DNA from: Dyadobacter soli
GTDB lineage: Bacteria > Bacteroidota > Bacteroidia > Cytophagales > Spirosomataceae
Length of the DNA: 64,000 bases
Direction: 5' to 3'
Assembly: GCF_900101885.1 (NCBI RefSeq)
Contig: NZ_FNAN01000018.1
Span: 1 to 64,000 of the forward strand
The notes under the pieces are model-generated. The model was not told where the DNA came from. It did not search any database and saw only the letters and a list, made by a program, of their open reading frames with translations. The number at the start of each line of letters is the position of its first letter. Position 1 is the stretch's first letter. Made by a program: the position numbers and the translations under genes. Positions 49,781 to 61,559 of the stretch are shown piece by piece.

Positions 49781-50379
49781 ACTCTTTTAAATTGCCAATG
49801 GTCAGCCATGTTGTACGTCTTTCAAACCGCTTCAAACTTTCGATTATTATAGTCTTGTGGTTGATCGTGCCAGCGACTTCTGCTCAGAAGCCGTATTTTC
49901 AGATACAATCCGTCAAAACAAAACAGACTACCTATATTAAAAAAGGCCAGTTTTTGCAATGCATTCAAAAGAATGCCTTTGGGCAGGAGGAGTTTGTTTT
50001 TGGAGAGGTCACGGTCATAAGACATGATGGCGTTATGTTGCGGGATAACCCTTACATCCCCGGGAGTGGCGGTTTCGTTTTTTATGAGGACATTGTCAAT
50101 ATCGACAAAATCAAACTCATGAAGCGAGTTATGCTGCCGGCATGTGTCGCCGGTATTGCACTTGGAGGGTTGACGGTCGCTTTTCAGCTTTCAAAGCCTG
50201 TGTATCGGCCTTTGGGAGGTATTGCCACGTATTACGTAATGTATCGCGCAGTAAAACGCAAAAGAAAATCCCTATTTGAAAACCGTGTTCCGGAGGCCGT
50301 GATTCTGATTCCTCCGGGCGTGCCGGGGCAGGAGGATCATTATTTCAAACCATCCTCTTCCCTAAACCACCCCGAATAA
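49777..50379 (+). CDS. Membrane/secreted protein coupled to the glycine-zipper lipoprotein
   Basis: 200 aa from ATG 49777, chosen for its ATGA overlap with the upstream stop (an in-frame start at 49738 would overlap more). Signal or anchor helix at about 18-36, followed by a small beta domain (YIKKGQFLQCIQKN; GEVTVIRHDGVMLRD), a hydrophobic segment (VMLPACVAGIALGGLTVAFQ), and a basic stretch VKRKRKS. The last 40 nt overlap the converging carbonic-anhydrase-type gene. Function unknown; probably acts with the lipoprotein. Confidence 0.65.
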   Translation: MNSFKLPMVSHVVRLSNRFKLSIIIVLWLIVPATSAQKPYFQIQSVKTKQTTYIKKGQFLQCIQKNAFGQEEFVFGEVTVIRHDGVMLRDNPYIPGSGGFVFYEDIVNIDKIKLMKRVMLPACVAGIALGGLTVAFQLSKPVYRPLGGIATYYVMYRAVKRKRKSLFENRVPEAVILIPPGVPGQEDHYFKPSSSLNHPE

Positions 50380-50867
50380 ACCAGATAGTTATTAGCCGTC
50401 CTGTCAATGGCCGCATTCAATTCCGGTGAAACGTCTTTCAGGTATTTGGCAGGATTTCCGGCGTAGATGGTTCCGGGAGGCACTTTGGTACCTTGGGTGA
50501 CAATGGCTCCTGCTGCGATAATGGCCCCTTCACCGACAACTGCGCCGTCCATGACGATGGCACCCATGCCGATCAGTACGTGGTCTTCGATGGTGCAGCC
50601 GTGCACGATGGCATTGTGCGCGATGGAGACGTAATTGCCGATGGTGGTGGCGAAACGCTGGTAGGTACAATGGATCACGGCGCCGTCCTGAACATTGGAG
50701 TGATGCCCGATGCGGATACTGTTCACGTCCCCGCGGATTACCGCGTTGAACCATACAGTACAATTTTCGCCCATCACCACGTCGCCCACAATGGTAGCGT
50801 TTTCTGCAAACCAGCAACTCTCATGGAAGGTAGGGTGATGCCCGCGGACAGATTTTATCAATGCCAT
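50340..50867 (-). CDS. Gamma-carbonic anhydrase family protein
   Basis: 175 aa, a left-handed beta-helix of hexapeptide repeats (ATIVGDVVMGENCTVWFNAV; IRIGHHSNVQDGAVIHC; VSIAHNAIVHGCTIEDHVLI; GAIVMDGAVVGEGAIIAAGA). The three zinc-type histidines are in place in IHC, SIAHNA and VHGC. The YrdA/CaiE-like group often lacks measurable carbonic anhydrase activity, so the reaction is uncertain. Its stop region overlaps the 3' end of the converging gene by 40 nt. Confidence 0.88.
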   Translation of the reverse strand: MALIKSVRGHHPTFHESCWFAENATIVGDVVMGENCTVWFNAVIRGDVNSIRIGHHSNVQDGAVIHCTYQRFATTIGNYVSIAHNAIVHGCTIEDHVLIGMGAIVMDGAVVGEGAIIAAGAIVTQGTKVPPGTIYAGNPAKYLKDVSPELNAAIDRTANNYLVYSGWFREEDGLK

Positions 50868-50957
50868 GATCTTATTTTTATTATATTTTGGGCAATATCC
50901 GTTTTTCAGTGCGAAAAATAAATATATTTCGTTGTTGAATTAATAATTTGCCAGGTC

Positions 50958-51518
50958 ATGCCGTCAGCCGCGAAAGTTTCAAAAGGAAGCTTGCTCATCG
51001 CCAAGCCGTTTTTGGGCGATCCCAATTTTGAAAGGGGAGTAATCCTTATGTGCGAGCATAATGAACAGGGAAGCTTCGGTTTTGTATTGAACCAAACGAC
51101 CGATTTGTTCCTCGGAGATGTGCTGGACGAGACCATTTACCAGGACATCCCGCTGCATCTGGGTGGCCCTGTCGAGAAAAATACATTGCATTTCATCCAC
51201 CGCCGTCCCGACCTCGTTGCAGGCGGAACGGAGATCATGAAGGATGTTTTCTGGGGTGGTGATTTCGAGAATGTCAAGACGCTGCTGAACCTGAATACGC
51301 TGAAACAGGAAGATGTCATGTTTTTCATCGGGTATTCCGGATGGAGCGGCGGGCAGCTCGACGAGGAGATCAAACAGGACTCGTGGATTATTTCCAGTAC
51401 CAACTCCGATTTCCTGTTTTCAACACCCGCAGGAAACTTCTGGCGCGAGATCCTGCGCACCATGGGCGGTGAATACCGCTCAATCGCACATTACCCTATC
51501 GATCCCCGCCTTAACTGA
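50958..51518 (+). CDS. YqgE/AlgH family protein
   Basis: 186 aa. Family segments: SKGSLLIAKPFLGDPNFERG at the start, GSFGFVLNQTTDLFLGDVL, PLHLGGPVEKNTLHFIHRR, and FFIGYSGWSGGQLDEEIKQD. Function is not established; it has been called a putative transcriptional regulator. The ATG at 50958 gives the standard N-terminus. The 73-aa gene on the other strand ends at the next base. Confidence 0.92.
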   Translation: MPSAAKVSKGSLLIAKPFLGDPNFERGVILMCEHNEQGSFGFVLNQTTDLFLGDVLDETIYQDIPLHLGGPVEKNTLHFIHRRPDLVAGGTEIMKDVFWGGDFENVKTLLNLNTLKQEDVMFFIGYSGWSGGQLDEEIKQDSWIISSTNSDFLFSTPAGNFWREILRTMGGEYRSIAHYPIDPRLN

Positions 51519-51740
51519 TCAGTTCGGCTGGTTCAGGCCTTTCACCGATTCATAGTCCGACTTGATCCGTGCAACCTCGTGCGTGAGGAAATGCTGTAAT
51601 TCCTCATTGAAAATCTTTTTTTCGTCATCAGGCAGCGACGCGTACAAATCTTTCAATTCCTGATTGATCGCCGCTCTTTCCTGGTCCGATCCCGCATTCA
51701 TCGAGCGAATGTGAAACCGTTTGAAATCATATTTAGACAT
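51519..51740 (-). CDS. Small charged helical protein
   Basis: 73 aa, rich in Glu, Lys and Asp and predicted helical (GSDQERAAINQELKDLYASL; DDEKKIFNEELQHFLTHEVA). No membrane segment or known motif. Its stop adjoins that of yqgE without a gap, so the two transcripts overlap at their ends. Promoter at 51761-51768. Confidence 0.65.
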   Translation of the reverse strand: MSKYDFKRFHIRSMNAGSDQERAAINQELKDLYASLPDDEKKIFNEELQHFLTHEVARIKSDYESVKGLNQPN

Positions 51741-51760
51741 AGTTAAGAAAGGATAAGGTG

Positions 51761-51768
51761 CAAAAGTA
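51761..51768 (-). promoter_or_regulatory. Promoter -7 element of the 73-aa gene
   Basis: TACTTTTG on the minus strand (exact TAnnTTTG), 20 nt before the start codon. Confidence 0.55.
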
Positions 51769-51864
51769 CCGAAAACCGCTTAGCTGCCGAAATCAGCCTT
51801 CATTCATCCATTCTATACATTCATCCAAAATCCCGGTCGGGCGCTGAACGTGAAAGGTTTTGCA

Positions 51865-51872
51865 TATGTTTG
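51865..51872 (+). promoter_or_regulatory. Promoter -7 element of the metallophosphoesterase gene
   Basis: TATGTTTG (exact TAnnTTTG), 28 nt upstream of ATG 51901. Confidence 0.5.
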
Positions 51873-51900
51873 TCGTTGATATGACAACTATCATTTTAAA

Positions 51901-53157
51901 ATGAACAGAACCTTCTTTTTTATCATACTAACCTTTATACTTTTTGCCATCGACTGGTACGTCTGGCAAGGTCTGAAACTCGCCATCCGCAGCCTGAACC
52001 CATTAACACAACGCTGGATCGGAGGGGCATATTGGGCATTGACGCTCGTCACGCTCGGCGCATACATAGGAATGCAACTATTGCCGCCTGATTATTTCAA
52101 AAGCACCACCCGGACTTTCGTGGTTGCGTTTATCGCCATTCCCTATCTTTCTAAATTACTCGCCGTGGCGATTCTTTTGATAGACGATATCCGTCGCTTT
52201 TTTCAGTGGATTGTGAGCTTTTTCGCGCCTTCGGTAGCTACACCTTCCCCTGAAACCGGTGAGCCGACGATCCCGCGTTCCCAGTTCCTCGCGACGACCG
52301 CCGTGGTGGCAGGTGCAGGATTGATGGGAACATTTGCGTACGGCATTCTCTCGGGCGCGCACGATTACCGCATTCGTCGCGTGAAGGTGCCTTTGAAAAA
52401 TTTGCCCCGGCAATTTCACGGCATGAAAATCGCCCAGCTTTCGGACATTCACTCGGGTAGTTTTTTCAATAAAACGGCTGTGAAGGGCGGGATAGAAATG
52501 TTGATGAAGGAAAAACCCGACATTGCATTTTTTACCGGCGACCTTGTCAACGACCGGGCGATCGAGGTGAAGGATTATATCAACATTTTCGATAAGGTAA
52601 AAGCGCCGCTCGGCGTCCACTCGGTGCTCGGGAACCACGATTATGGCGACTATTTCCATTGGGCCGATGTACGGTCGAAGACAGCGAACCTCGATGATCT
52701 GAAAAAAGCACATGAATTGCTGGGCTGGAAGCTGATGCTGGATGAAAACCGGGCCATTAAAGTAGATGGGGAATCCATCGGTTTGATCGGCATTCAGAAC
52801 TGGGGTGCAGGTAATTTTGCCAAATACGGAAACCTGGAAAAAGCTTACGAGCATACTGACGATTATCCCGTCAAAATATTGCTTTCACACGATCCCAGCC
52901 ATTGGGAAGCGCAGGTTTTGCCTAAATACAAAGACATCGATCTCGCGCTCGCGGGGCATACGCACGGGATGCAGTTCGGGGTAGAAATCGGGAAGGTGAG
53001 GTGGAGCCCGGTGCAATATCGGTACAAGCAATGGGCAGGGCTGTATGAGGAGAATGACCAGTATTTGTACGTTAATCGCGGTTTTGGCTACCTGGGTTAT
53101 CCCGGCCGCGTGGGTATCCTGCCCGAAATCACGATCCTGGAATTGGTAAAAGCGTAA
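51901..53157 (+). CDS. Membrane-anchored metallophosphoesterase
   Basis: 418 aa. Membrane helices at about 4-20, 40-60, 68-90 and 130-150 precede a calcineurin-like phosphoesterase domain with all metal motifs: QLSDIHSGSF, FFTGDLVND, LGNHDYG, LLSHDPSHW and LAGHTHGMQF. The family resembles YkuE/UDP-diacylglucosamine hydrolase relatives that act on phosphoesters at the membrane. Substrate unknown. Confidence 0.88.
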   Translation: MNRTFFFIILTFILFAIDWYVWQGLKLAIRSLNPLTQRWIGGAYWALTLVTLGAYIGMQLLPPDYFKSTTRTFVVAFIAIPYLSKLLAVAILLIDDIRRFFQWIVSFFAPSVATPSPETGEPTIPRSQFLATTAVVAGAGLMGTFAYGILSGAHDYRIRRVKVPLKNLPRQFHGMKIAQLSDIHSGSFFNKTAVKGGIEMLMKEKPDIAFFTGDLVNDRAIEVKDYINIFDKVKAPLGVHSVLGNHDYGDYFHWADVRSKTANLDDLKKAHELLGWKLMLDENRAIKVDGESIGLIGIQNWGAGNFAKYGNLEKAYEHTDDYPVKILLSHDPSHWEAQVLPKYKDIDLALAGHTHGMQFGVEIGKVRWSPVQYRYKQWAGLYEENDQYLYVNRGFGYLGYPGRVGILPEITILELVKA

Positions 53158-53246
53158 AATTTTCGGAAAATTGTGATAGGGTTAGCGCATTGCATACCGA
53201 AACCGGCGTGCATTGCGTTGCATTAGTAACCTTTGAAGATCCAACT

Positions 53247-53471
53247 ATGAAACTGACGAAAAAAATTACCCCCTGGCTTCTCGTACTTGCATTGATGTGC
53301 AGTATTTCGGGTGTACAAACGGTTTCTGCCGCTACGGCTGCCACGCCGGAAGCTGCGAAAGTGGAATTGTTTGGTAAGAAGAAAAAATTCAAAGGTTACA
53401 AGAAGCCCAGGTCCAAAAAATTCCTTGGGATATTCAAACGAAAAACCGATTGCGGCTGCCCTAACCACTAG
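53247..53471 (+). CDS. Small secreted cationic peptide ending in CGCPNH
   Basis: 74 aa from ATG 53247 (an upstream start at 53190 would put residues before the signal peptide). Signal peptide 1-28 (cleavage near VSAA). The mature part is about 45 residues, with an Ala/Thr stretch and then a very basic core FGKKKKFKGYKKPRSKKFLG and a cysteine end, CGCPNH. The net charge is about +14. It could bind nucleic acid, polysaccharide or membrane; I recall similar peptides in other Cytophagales but no function. Confidence 0.7.
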   Translation: MKLTKKITPWLLVLALMCSISGVQTVSAATAATPEAAKVELFGKKKKFKGYKKPRSKKFLGIFKRKTDCGCPNH

Positions 53472-53551
53472 GAACTTCCCGCCGTTACATTTTGTACATA
53501 TTCAAGAGTAAGCATAGCCATCAATCTCTGAGAGATTTGTTTGGATTTGCT

Positions 53552-53559
53552 TACTTTTG
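53552..53559 (+). promoter_or_regulatory. Promoter -7 element of gcvP
   Basis: TACTTTTG (exact TAnnTTTG), 43 nt before the gcvP start. A perfect small palindrome AATCTCT-G-AGAGATT (53523-53537) lies 14 bp upstream as a possible operator. No glycine riboswitch fits in the short leader. Confidence 0.55.
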
Positions 53560-53602
53560 TATTTTAAAATCACCTAATAGCGGCATTCTCAGCCTAACTT
53601 GA

Positions 53603-56500
<2,898 letters not shown>

Positions 56501-56523
56501 GGCGGAAATTCAAGCATAAAAAT

Positions 56524-56552
56524 AGGGCGGCTCTCGTAATGAGGGCCGCCCT
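56524..56552 (+). terminator. Intrinsic terminator after gcvP
   Basis: GC-rich stem (AGGGCGGC / GCCGCCCT, extended to 12 bp with a mismatch), 5-nt loop, then a T-rich stretch. A second, AT-rich inverted repeat built on TTTAAACT (about 56575-56620) follows and may serve the converging nuo operon. Confidence 0.8.
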
Positions 56553-56624
56553 TGTTATTTCTTTTAAGTTTATGAGTTTAGAGTTTAATGTACTTTAAAC
56601 TTTCGACTTTAAACTCCTCAACTC

Positions 56625-57143
56625 CTAGAAGTGCCGCTCGCCAATCTCCCGCTTGCCCAGCAACACAGCCCCCACCATCGCCACAAGCAATAGGATAGAA
56701 GCCAGCTCAAACGGCAACAAATAATCACGGAACAGCATATGGCCCAGGCTCTCGATCATACCGATCTGAGAATCGTAAGTTTGTGGATTGAATGGCTCGA
56801 TGGCCGTTTTGCGGTAAGCGCCGAAAAGGATCACAAATACCGTCCCGCCTACTATCGTGGCGGCTATTTTGGTTAGATTGGTTTTCGATTCCTCATGGTC
56901 CTGCTTCATATTCAAAAACATGATCACGAAAAGGAAAAGTACCATAATGGCCCCCGCGTAAACGATAATGTTCACCGCAGCCAGAAACTGCGCATTCAAC
57001 AGGATGTAATGCCCTGACAGCGTAAAAAACGTCAGGATCAGGTACAGTACGCTGTGAATGGGGTTACGCGATACCACGACCATCACCGCGCTCAGGATGG
57101 TCAGGAAGGATAGAAAGTAAAAAAATGATACTGCTGAATTCAT
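56625..57143 (-). CDS. nuoJ: NADH-quinone oxidoreductase subunit J
   Basis: 172 aa, five membrane helices. NuoJ core segments FYFLSFLTILSAVMVVVSRN, NIIVYAGAIMVLFLFVIMFL and the last helix ASILLLVAMVGAVLLGKREI. Membrane-arm subunit of complex I. It is the last gene of the minus-strand nuo operon in the window; no nuoK follows, as gcvP converges. Compare the second nuoJ at 20132. Confidence 0.92.
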   Translation of the reverse strand: MNSAVSFFYFLSFLTILSAVMVVVSRNPIHSVLYLILTFFTLSGHYILLNAQFLAAVNIIVYAGAIMVLFLFVIMFLNMKQDHEESKTNLTKIAATIVGGTVFVILFGAYRKTAIEPFNPQTYDSQIGMIESLGHMLFRDYLLPFELASILLLVAMVGAVLLGKREIGERHF

Positions 57144-57178
57144 AATGTTTGTAACTGCTGACAGTCTTGGTTTACCGA

Positions 57179-57772
57179 TCAGGGAATAGCTCTTGGAACA
57201 ACGTTGGTAACTTCACCGCTCGCTCTTTTGGCATCCAGCGCACGCGCTTCTTCCTTGGTCCAGGCTTCGCGGGTATAGCGGTTGTTCATATCTTCCACTA
57301 GCAGGTCTTTGCCCCAGATCACCTGGTCGCGTTCTGTAAACACGGGAACGAACTCGTCGTGACGCAGGTAAACGGCTTGTTTCGGGCAAGCTTCCTCGCA
57401 AAGGCCGCAGAAAATGCAGCGCAGCATATTCACTTCGTAAACCGCCGCGTATTTTTCTTCACGATAGAGGTTTTCTTCCCCTTTCACGCGCTCGGCAGCT
57501 ACCATTGAAATCGCTTCCGCAGGGCATGCTACCGCGCACAAACCGCAGGCGGTACATCTTTCGCGACCATCCGCGTCTCTTTTCAGGATATGTCTTCCAC
57601 GGAAAACCGGTCCCAGGTACCGCTTCACTTCCGGGTATTGGATCGTTACTTTCTTGGCAAAAAAGTGCTTGATCGTAATCGCCAGACCTGTTGCAATAGC
57701 AGGCAGGTAGGCGCGCTCCGCCAGCGTCATTTGTTTATTGCTTACTTGCTTTGAGCGATTTGTCAATTGCAT
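57179..57772 (-). CDS. nuoI: NADH-quinone oxidoreductase subunit I
   Basis: 197 aa, normal NuoI length. Two 4Fe-4S motifs: CTACGLCAVACPAEAI and CIFCGLCEEACPKQAV, holding clusters N6a and N6b. The N-terminal YPEVKRYLGPVFRGRHILKR is the NuoI pattern. The C-terminus (AWTKEEARALDAKRASGEV) is short, unlike the 300-residue tail of the paralogue at 18656. Third from the downstream end of the operon after nuoJ. Confidence 0.95.
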   Translation of the reverse strand: MQLTNRSKQVSNKQMTLAERAYLPAIATGLAITIKHFFAKKVTIQYPEVKRYLGPVFRGRHILKRDADGRERCTACGLCAVACPAEAISMVAAERVKGEENLYREEKYAAVYEVNMLRCIFCGLCEEACPKQAVYLRHDEFVPVFTERDQVIWGKDLLVEDMNNRYTREAWTKEEARALDAKRASGEVTNVVPRAIP

Positions 57773-57790
57773 GGCAATACGATTTTAATA

Positions 57791-58870
57791 TTAATTCAAC
57801 CACGCGGTGATCACGGGCTTCAAGAAAAGCACGGCCGCACCGGTGATAATGATGTTAAAAATAGCAAGAGGGATCAGCTTTTTCCAGCCCAGGTTCATCA
57901 GCTGGTCGTAGCGGAAACGCGGGATTGTCCAGCGCACCCACATGTAGAAGAACACAAAGAACAATGCTTTTCCGAAGAATACAGCCGTTCCAATCAGCGT
58001 CGCTACATTGTGACCTACCTCCGTACCGAGCGATTTAACCAACTGCTCGTACACGAAATCCATTCCCGGATAGTTATAACCGCCGAAATACAGCACGGAA
58101 ATAATGGCTGAGGAAATGAACATGTTGATATACTCCGCAAACAGATAGAAACCGAGTTTCATACTGCCATACTCGGTGTGATAACCGCCTACAAGCTCCG
58201 TTTCACATTCTGGAAGGTCGAAAGGCACACGGTTACATTCTGCGAAAGAGCAGGTAATGAAAATGATGAAACCCAGCGGCTGGTAAAAGATATTCCAGTT
58301 CATACCATGCTGCTGCGCTACGATTTCGCCTAATGAAAGCGAGCTGCTCATCATCAGGATCGCGATGAGCGAAAGGCCCATTGCTACCTCGTAGCTGATA
58401 TTCTGCGAAGCCGCGCGGATCGCTCCGAGGAGTGAAAATTTGTTGTTGGAAGCCCAGCCACCGACCATGATACCATACACACCCAGCGCCACGACGCCGA
58501 AAACGTAAAGGATACCAATGTTCGATTCAACGCCCTGCAATGGCACTTCATGGCCTGCAATGCGGAATGTGCTGCCGAAGGGGATTACCGCGCTGGCAAG
58601 CAATGCGGTGAGCATCGCTAAACTCGGGCCTGCGATAAAGAGCCATTTATTGGCTAATGCGGGAATGAAGTCTTCTTTGAAGAACATTTTACCTGCATCC
58701 GCGAGCGGCTGCAAAAGTCCACCCCAGCCTGCGCGGTTAGGTCCGCTGCGGTCCTGGATGAAACCTGCGACTTTCCGCTCAGCCCATGTGGAGTACATCG
58801 CGATGACGAGGGTCAGCCCGAATACGGCAACGATGGTTGCGGTTTTAACAAGAAATTCTACTAACGTCAT
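57791..58870 (-). CDS. nuoH: NADH-quinone oxidoreductase subunit H
   Basis: 359 aa, eight membrane helices. Conserved NuoH loops: WAERKVAGFIQDRSGPNRAG near the N-terminus, ADAGKMFFKEDFIP, and the acidic quinone-site loop CNRVPFDLPECETELVGGYH. It links quinone reduction to the membrane arm. Starts 38 nt after nuoG. Confidence 0.95.
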   Translation of the reverse strand: MTLVEFLVKTATIVAVFGLTLVIAMYSTWAERKVAGFIQDRSGPNRAGWGGLLQPLADAGKMFFKEDFIPALANKWLFIAGPSLAMLTALLASAVIPFGSTFRIAGHEVPLQGVESNIGILYVFGVVALGVYGIMVGGWASNNKFSLLGAIRAASQNISYEVAMGLSLIAILMMSSSLSLGEIVAQQHGMNWNIFYQPLGFIIFITCSFAECNRVPFDLPECETELVGGYHTEYGSMKLGFYLFAEYINMFISSAIISVLYFGGYNYPGMDFVYEQLVKSLGTEVGHNVATLIGTAVFFGKALFFVFFYMWVRWTIPRFRYDQLMNLGWKKLIPLAIFNIIITGAAVLFLKPVITAWLN

Positions 58871-58908
58871 TTGAAAGCAATTTTATCCGGCTGCTTTAAT
58901 CTATTCTC

Positions 58909-60024
58909 TTAATTATTGTTGGCCGCCAATGAACGGTGGTTGGCCTTATCGTTATTCTCGATGCTTTGGTGACGGATCGTTTCCTCGTCGGTTGTGTACG
59001 GGCGCGAATCGTCGATTTGCTTGAACTGAGATGCGGCCAGTTTCAATGCGAAGTCCGGTTTGGCTACCAGGTCTTTGCGGTATTTGTTGGCAGAAATCAC
59101 CGAGCTGCGCTTCACTTTGGTAGGACCTTCCAAAACCCAGTCTTTGGTACTTTTCTTCTCAAAACGGCAGGTATTGCAAATGAAGTCGGTTACCTCACCC
59201 CAGGTGTTTTTACGGGCTGTTACACGGATCACTTCATCACCGCGGTACCAAAGGGTCGTTTTGCCACAGCATTTGTCGCAATCGCGGTGGGCGTCTTCCG
59301 GTTTGGTGAACCATACCCGGTTTTTGAAGCGGAAAGTCTTGTCGGTCAATGCGCCTACCGGGCACACGTCGATCACGTTTCCGGAGAAGTCGTTATCGAT
59401 CGCTTTTTCGATGTAAGTGCTGATTTCCGATGCATCCCCGCGGTTCATCACGCCGTGAACACGCTTGTCGGTAATCTGGTCGGCGGTGTACACGCAGCGG
59501 TAGCAAAGAATGCATCGCGTCATGTGCAGCTGCACGTGAGGACCGATGTCGATTTTATCAAAAGTCCTTCTCTCTTCCTCGTAACGCGTTTTTGCCGAAC
59601 CATGCTCAAATGCAAAATCCTGCAAATGGCATTCGCCCGCCTGGTCGCAAATAGGGCAGTCGAGCGGGTGGTTGATGAGCAGGAACTCTACAATACTCTT
59701 CCGGGTATCGAGCACGGCCGGGTTTGTGGTGTTTTCAACCACCATACCATCCTGAACCTGTGTAATGCAGGAAGGGACCAGTTTCGGCATCGGGCGGGGA
59801 TCTTTGGCAGAACCCGCGGATACTTTCACCAGACACGCACGACATTTACCTCCGGAAACCGGAAGCGGTTTATAGTAGCACATCGCCGGCGGAACGAGAT
59901 GTCCCTGGCTCTCATCTGCCTCGGCGATTTTACGCGCCGCCTGCATGATGGTAGTGCCGGGCTCTACTTCGACCTCGATGCCATCGAATGTAATTTTCAG
60001 TAATTGGGGTTTAACTTCTTCCAT
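58909..60024 (-). CDS. nuoG: Short NuoG-like iron-sulfur subunit of complex I
   Basis: 371 aa, against about 700-900 for usual NuoG. The N-terminal iron-sulfur region is complete: 2Fe-2S site (GGKCRACLVKV, VPSCITQV), the 4Fe-4S His/Cys site (NHPLDCPICDQAGECHLQDF) and the N4-type site (CILCYRCV, and CPVGALTDK). A further set, CDKCCGKTTLWYRGDE and CNTCRFE, follows; the molybdopterin-like domain is missing. This short form is what I expect in Cytophagales. It lies 17 nt after an inserted glycosyltransferase gene. Confidence 0.88.
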   Translation of the reverse strand: MEEVKPQLLKITFDGIEVEVEPGTTIMQAARKIAEADESQGHLVPPAMCYYKPLPVSGGKCRACLVKVSAGSAKDPRPMPKLVPSCITQVQDGMVVENTTNPAVLDTRKSIVEFLLINHPLDCPICDQAGECHLQDFAFEHGSAKTRYEEERRTFDKIDIGPHVQLHMTRCILCYRCVYTADQITDKRVHGVMNRGDASEISTYIEKAIDNDFSGNVIDVCPVGALTDKTFRFKNRVWFTKPEDAHRDCDKCCGKTTLWYRGDEVIRVTARKNTWGEVTDFICNTCRFEKKSTKDWVLEGPTKVKRSSVISANKYRKDLVAKPDFALKLAASQFKQIDDSRPYTTDEETIRHQSIENNDKANHRSLAANNN

Positions 60025-60041
60025 GCCAGTAATACATTAAG

Positions 60042-61559
60042 CTATCTCTTGTCGGCCTCGTAAATATCATACGAACCCATTGTTGAACTATATTTCAGCG
60101 TATTCCCGAAATTATAGCTCAGAATGTTTGCAGGAGCCTTTCCTTTTGGTGAAATCACAAAACGAATTTCCTTTTCGTCAACCATTCGCCTGAACTCGTC
60201 ATAGTTGAATGTACCGTTCTGGTCTGCAAGGTATACCAGATCGGGGAAAGGAATCAAATTATTTTTAAATAGAAAGAAACTCAAATACGATCCCTGAAAA
60301 TTCTCCGAATTGCAGACATAAATGTACTCTGTCGGTTTCAGGTTTTTCTGCTCGCGCAGGTAAGCGGCTACTTTGCGTTCTTCTGTATAAAGTGCCTCAA
60401 AATTACGGGAAATGCCCGATTTGTATTTCATATACATATACAATGAGCAATGCAGGAACGCCATCATCATAAACAACGCAACGCCCGACTTTACGAAACC
60501 GGTTTTTAGATTCGTGAAATCGTTGGTCTGCGTGAAGGCCAGCACCAGCTGTATCATAGCCACGATCAGGTAATCCTGGTAATAGCCTACTCCGGCGCCT
60601 ATTTTAAATGCGGTGGATGTGGCAAAAAGAAAGAACAATACCGACGCAATCACGAGGAATAAGTGGAAGCCGTGCGGGCGATAGTAAATCGTGTAGGAGC
60701 TCACCAGCGCATTCAGGACCATCAATGGTGCAAATTGCAGGAGCCAGTGTTCCAATGTCCAGTCGTAAAACCATCCCCAGCTCGCGGAATTGGCAACTCC
60801 GCCCACAATATTGAGGAAGAAAAGCTGGATGGTGTTAATGGGCAGGATCGCCAGGTAAATGCCGAACGTCAGTATCCCAAATGCGGTGAGTTTTAAAAGC
60901 ATTTTGAAATCCCGCTGCGCCAGCCAGAATACGCCTGCGGAAATGGGAAGAATAGCACCGCTCTGTTTGACAAAAAATGCAGAAACACCGATGAAAATAG
61001 CCAGAAACCAGAGCTTTTGGTCTTTATTCTCCAATCCGTAATAAACAGAAACGATGAACAGCGTTGTCAGCAAAACGAGCAGGCTATCGGGGCGGGAGGT
61101 TGTCAGGAACCAGAACGACAAAACATGAAAAAGCGCCAGCCCGGTAAGGAAGGCGGCGATCTTTTGTTTTGTGACCCGATAAATGAAATAACCCGCTATG
61201 CTCACGGCAGATAATGTAAAAAAGTTGGATACCAGGCGGCTGGCCAAGTATATTTTGTGAACATCTACGCCTGTTAACCCTACGATTTTAACCAGGAATG
61301 TAACAATCGTAAAATATAGTGGTGTGTATTGAGTAAGCCTGAATGGCGCTTTCTCGGGATCGGTGTAAATATCCTCGCCGTCCAGCAGCAGCTGAATAGC
61401 GGAAATCCCGCTCATTTCACTGCCCGAAATATCAGGTGAATAGCTTAGAACGGCCTGCATTTTCACGATCAGCAAAGCCAATGCGCTAAGGAGCCCGAAC
61501 AGCACCGACAGCAACAGAGACCTATTTTTGATCCAAACGAGACAGCTCCTAATACCCAT
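60042..61559 (-). CDS. GT-C type membrane glycosyltransferase (GT39/ArnT-like) inside the nuo operon
   Basis: 505 aa from ATG 61559, whose A is the last base of the nuoF stop (TGATG). About eleven membrane helices in the first 400 residues, then a soluble C-terminal domain (about 400-505). The first periplasmic loop has an acidic D-I-S-G-S-E segment, then RLTQYTPLYFTIVTFL, like the DxD/E and YPPL region of polyprenyl-phosphate-sugar-using enzymes. It may transfer a lipid-linked sugar to lipid A, a protein or a polymer. No complex I role is known; it is probably a passenger in the operon. Confidence 0.8.
   Translation of the reverse strand: MGIRSCLVWIKNRSLLLSVLFGLLSALALLIVKMQAVLSYSPDISGSEMSGISAIQLLLDGEDIYTDPEKAPFRLTQYTPLYFTIVTFLVKIVGLTGVDVHKIYLASRLVSNFFTLSAVSIAGYFIYRVTKQKIAAFLTGLALFHVLSFWFLTTSRPDSLLVLLTTLFIVSVYYGLENKDQKLWFLAIFIGVSAFFVKQSGAILPISAGVFWLAQRDFKMLLKLTAFGILTFGIYLAILPINTIQLFFLNIVGGVANSASWGWFYDWTLEHWLLQFAPLMVLNALVSSYTIYYRPHGFHLFLVIASVLFFLFATSTAFKIGAGVGYYQDYLIVAMIQLVLAFTQTNDFTNLKTGFVKSGVALFMMMAFLHCSLYMYMKYKSGISRNFEALYTEERKVAAYLREQKNLKPTEYIYVCNSENFQGSYLSFFLFKNNLIPFPDLVYLADQNGTFNYDEFRRMVDEKEIRFVISPKGKAPANILSYNFGNTLKYSSTMGSYDIYEADKR

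Noticed and set aside
53472..53602. Glycine riboswitch upstream of gcvP
   Set aside because: The promoter leaves only about 40 nt of leader and no riboswitch core was found.
58936..60003. 355-codon open frame opposite nuoG
   Set aside because: NuoG has complete cysteine motifs in the real frame; the reverse frame shows no family.
58909..60024. nuoG truncated by mutation
   Set aside because: All iron-sulfur motifs are intact and nuoH follows with normal spacing; short NuoG is a known Bacteroidota form, so no frameshift is needed.
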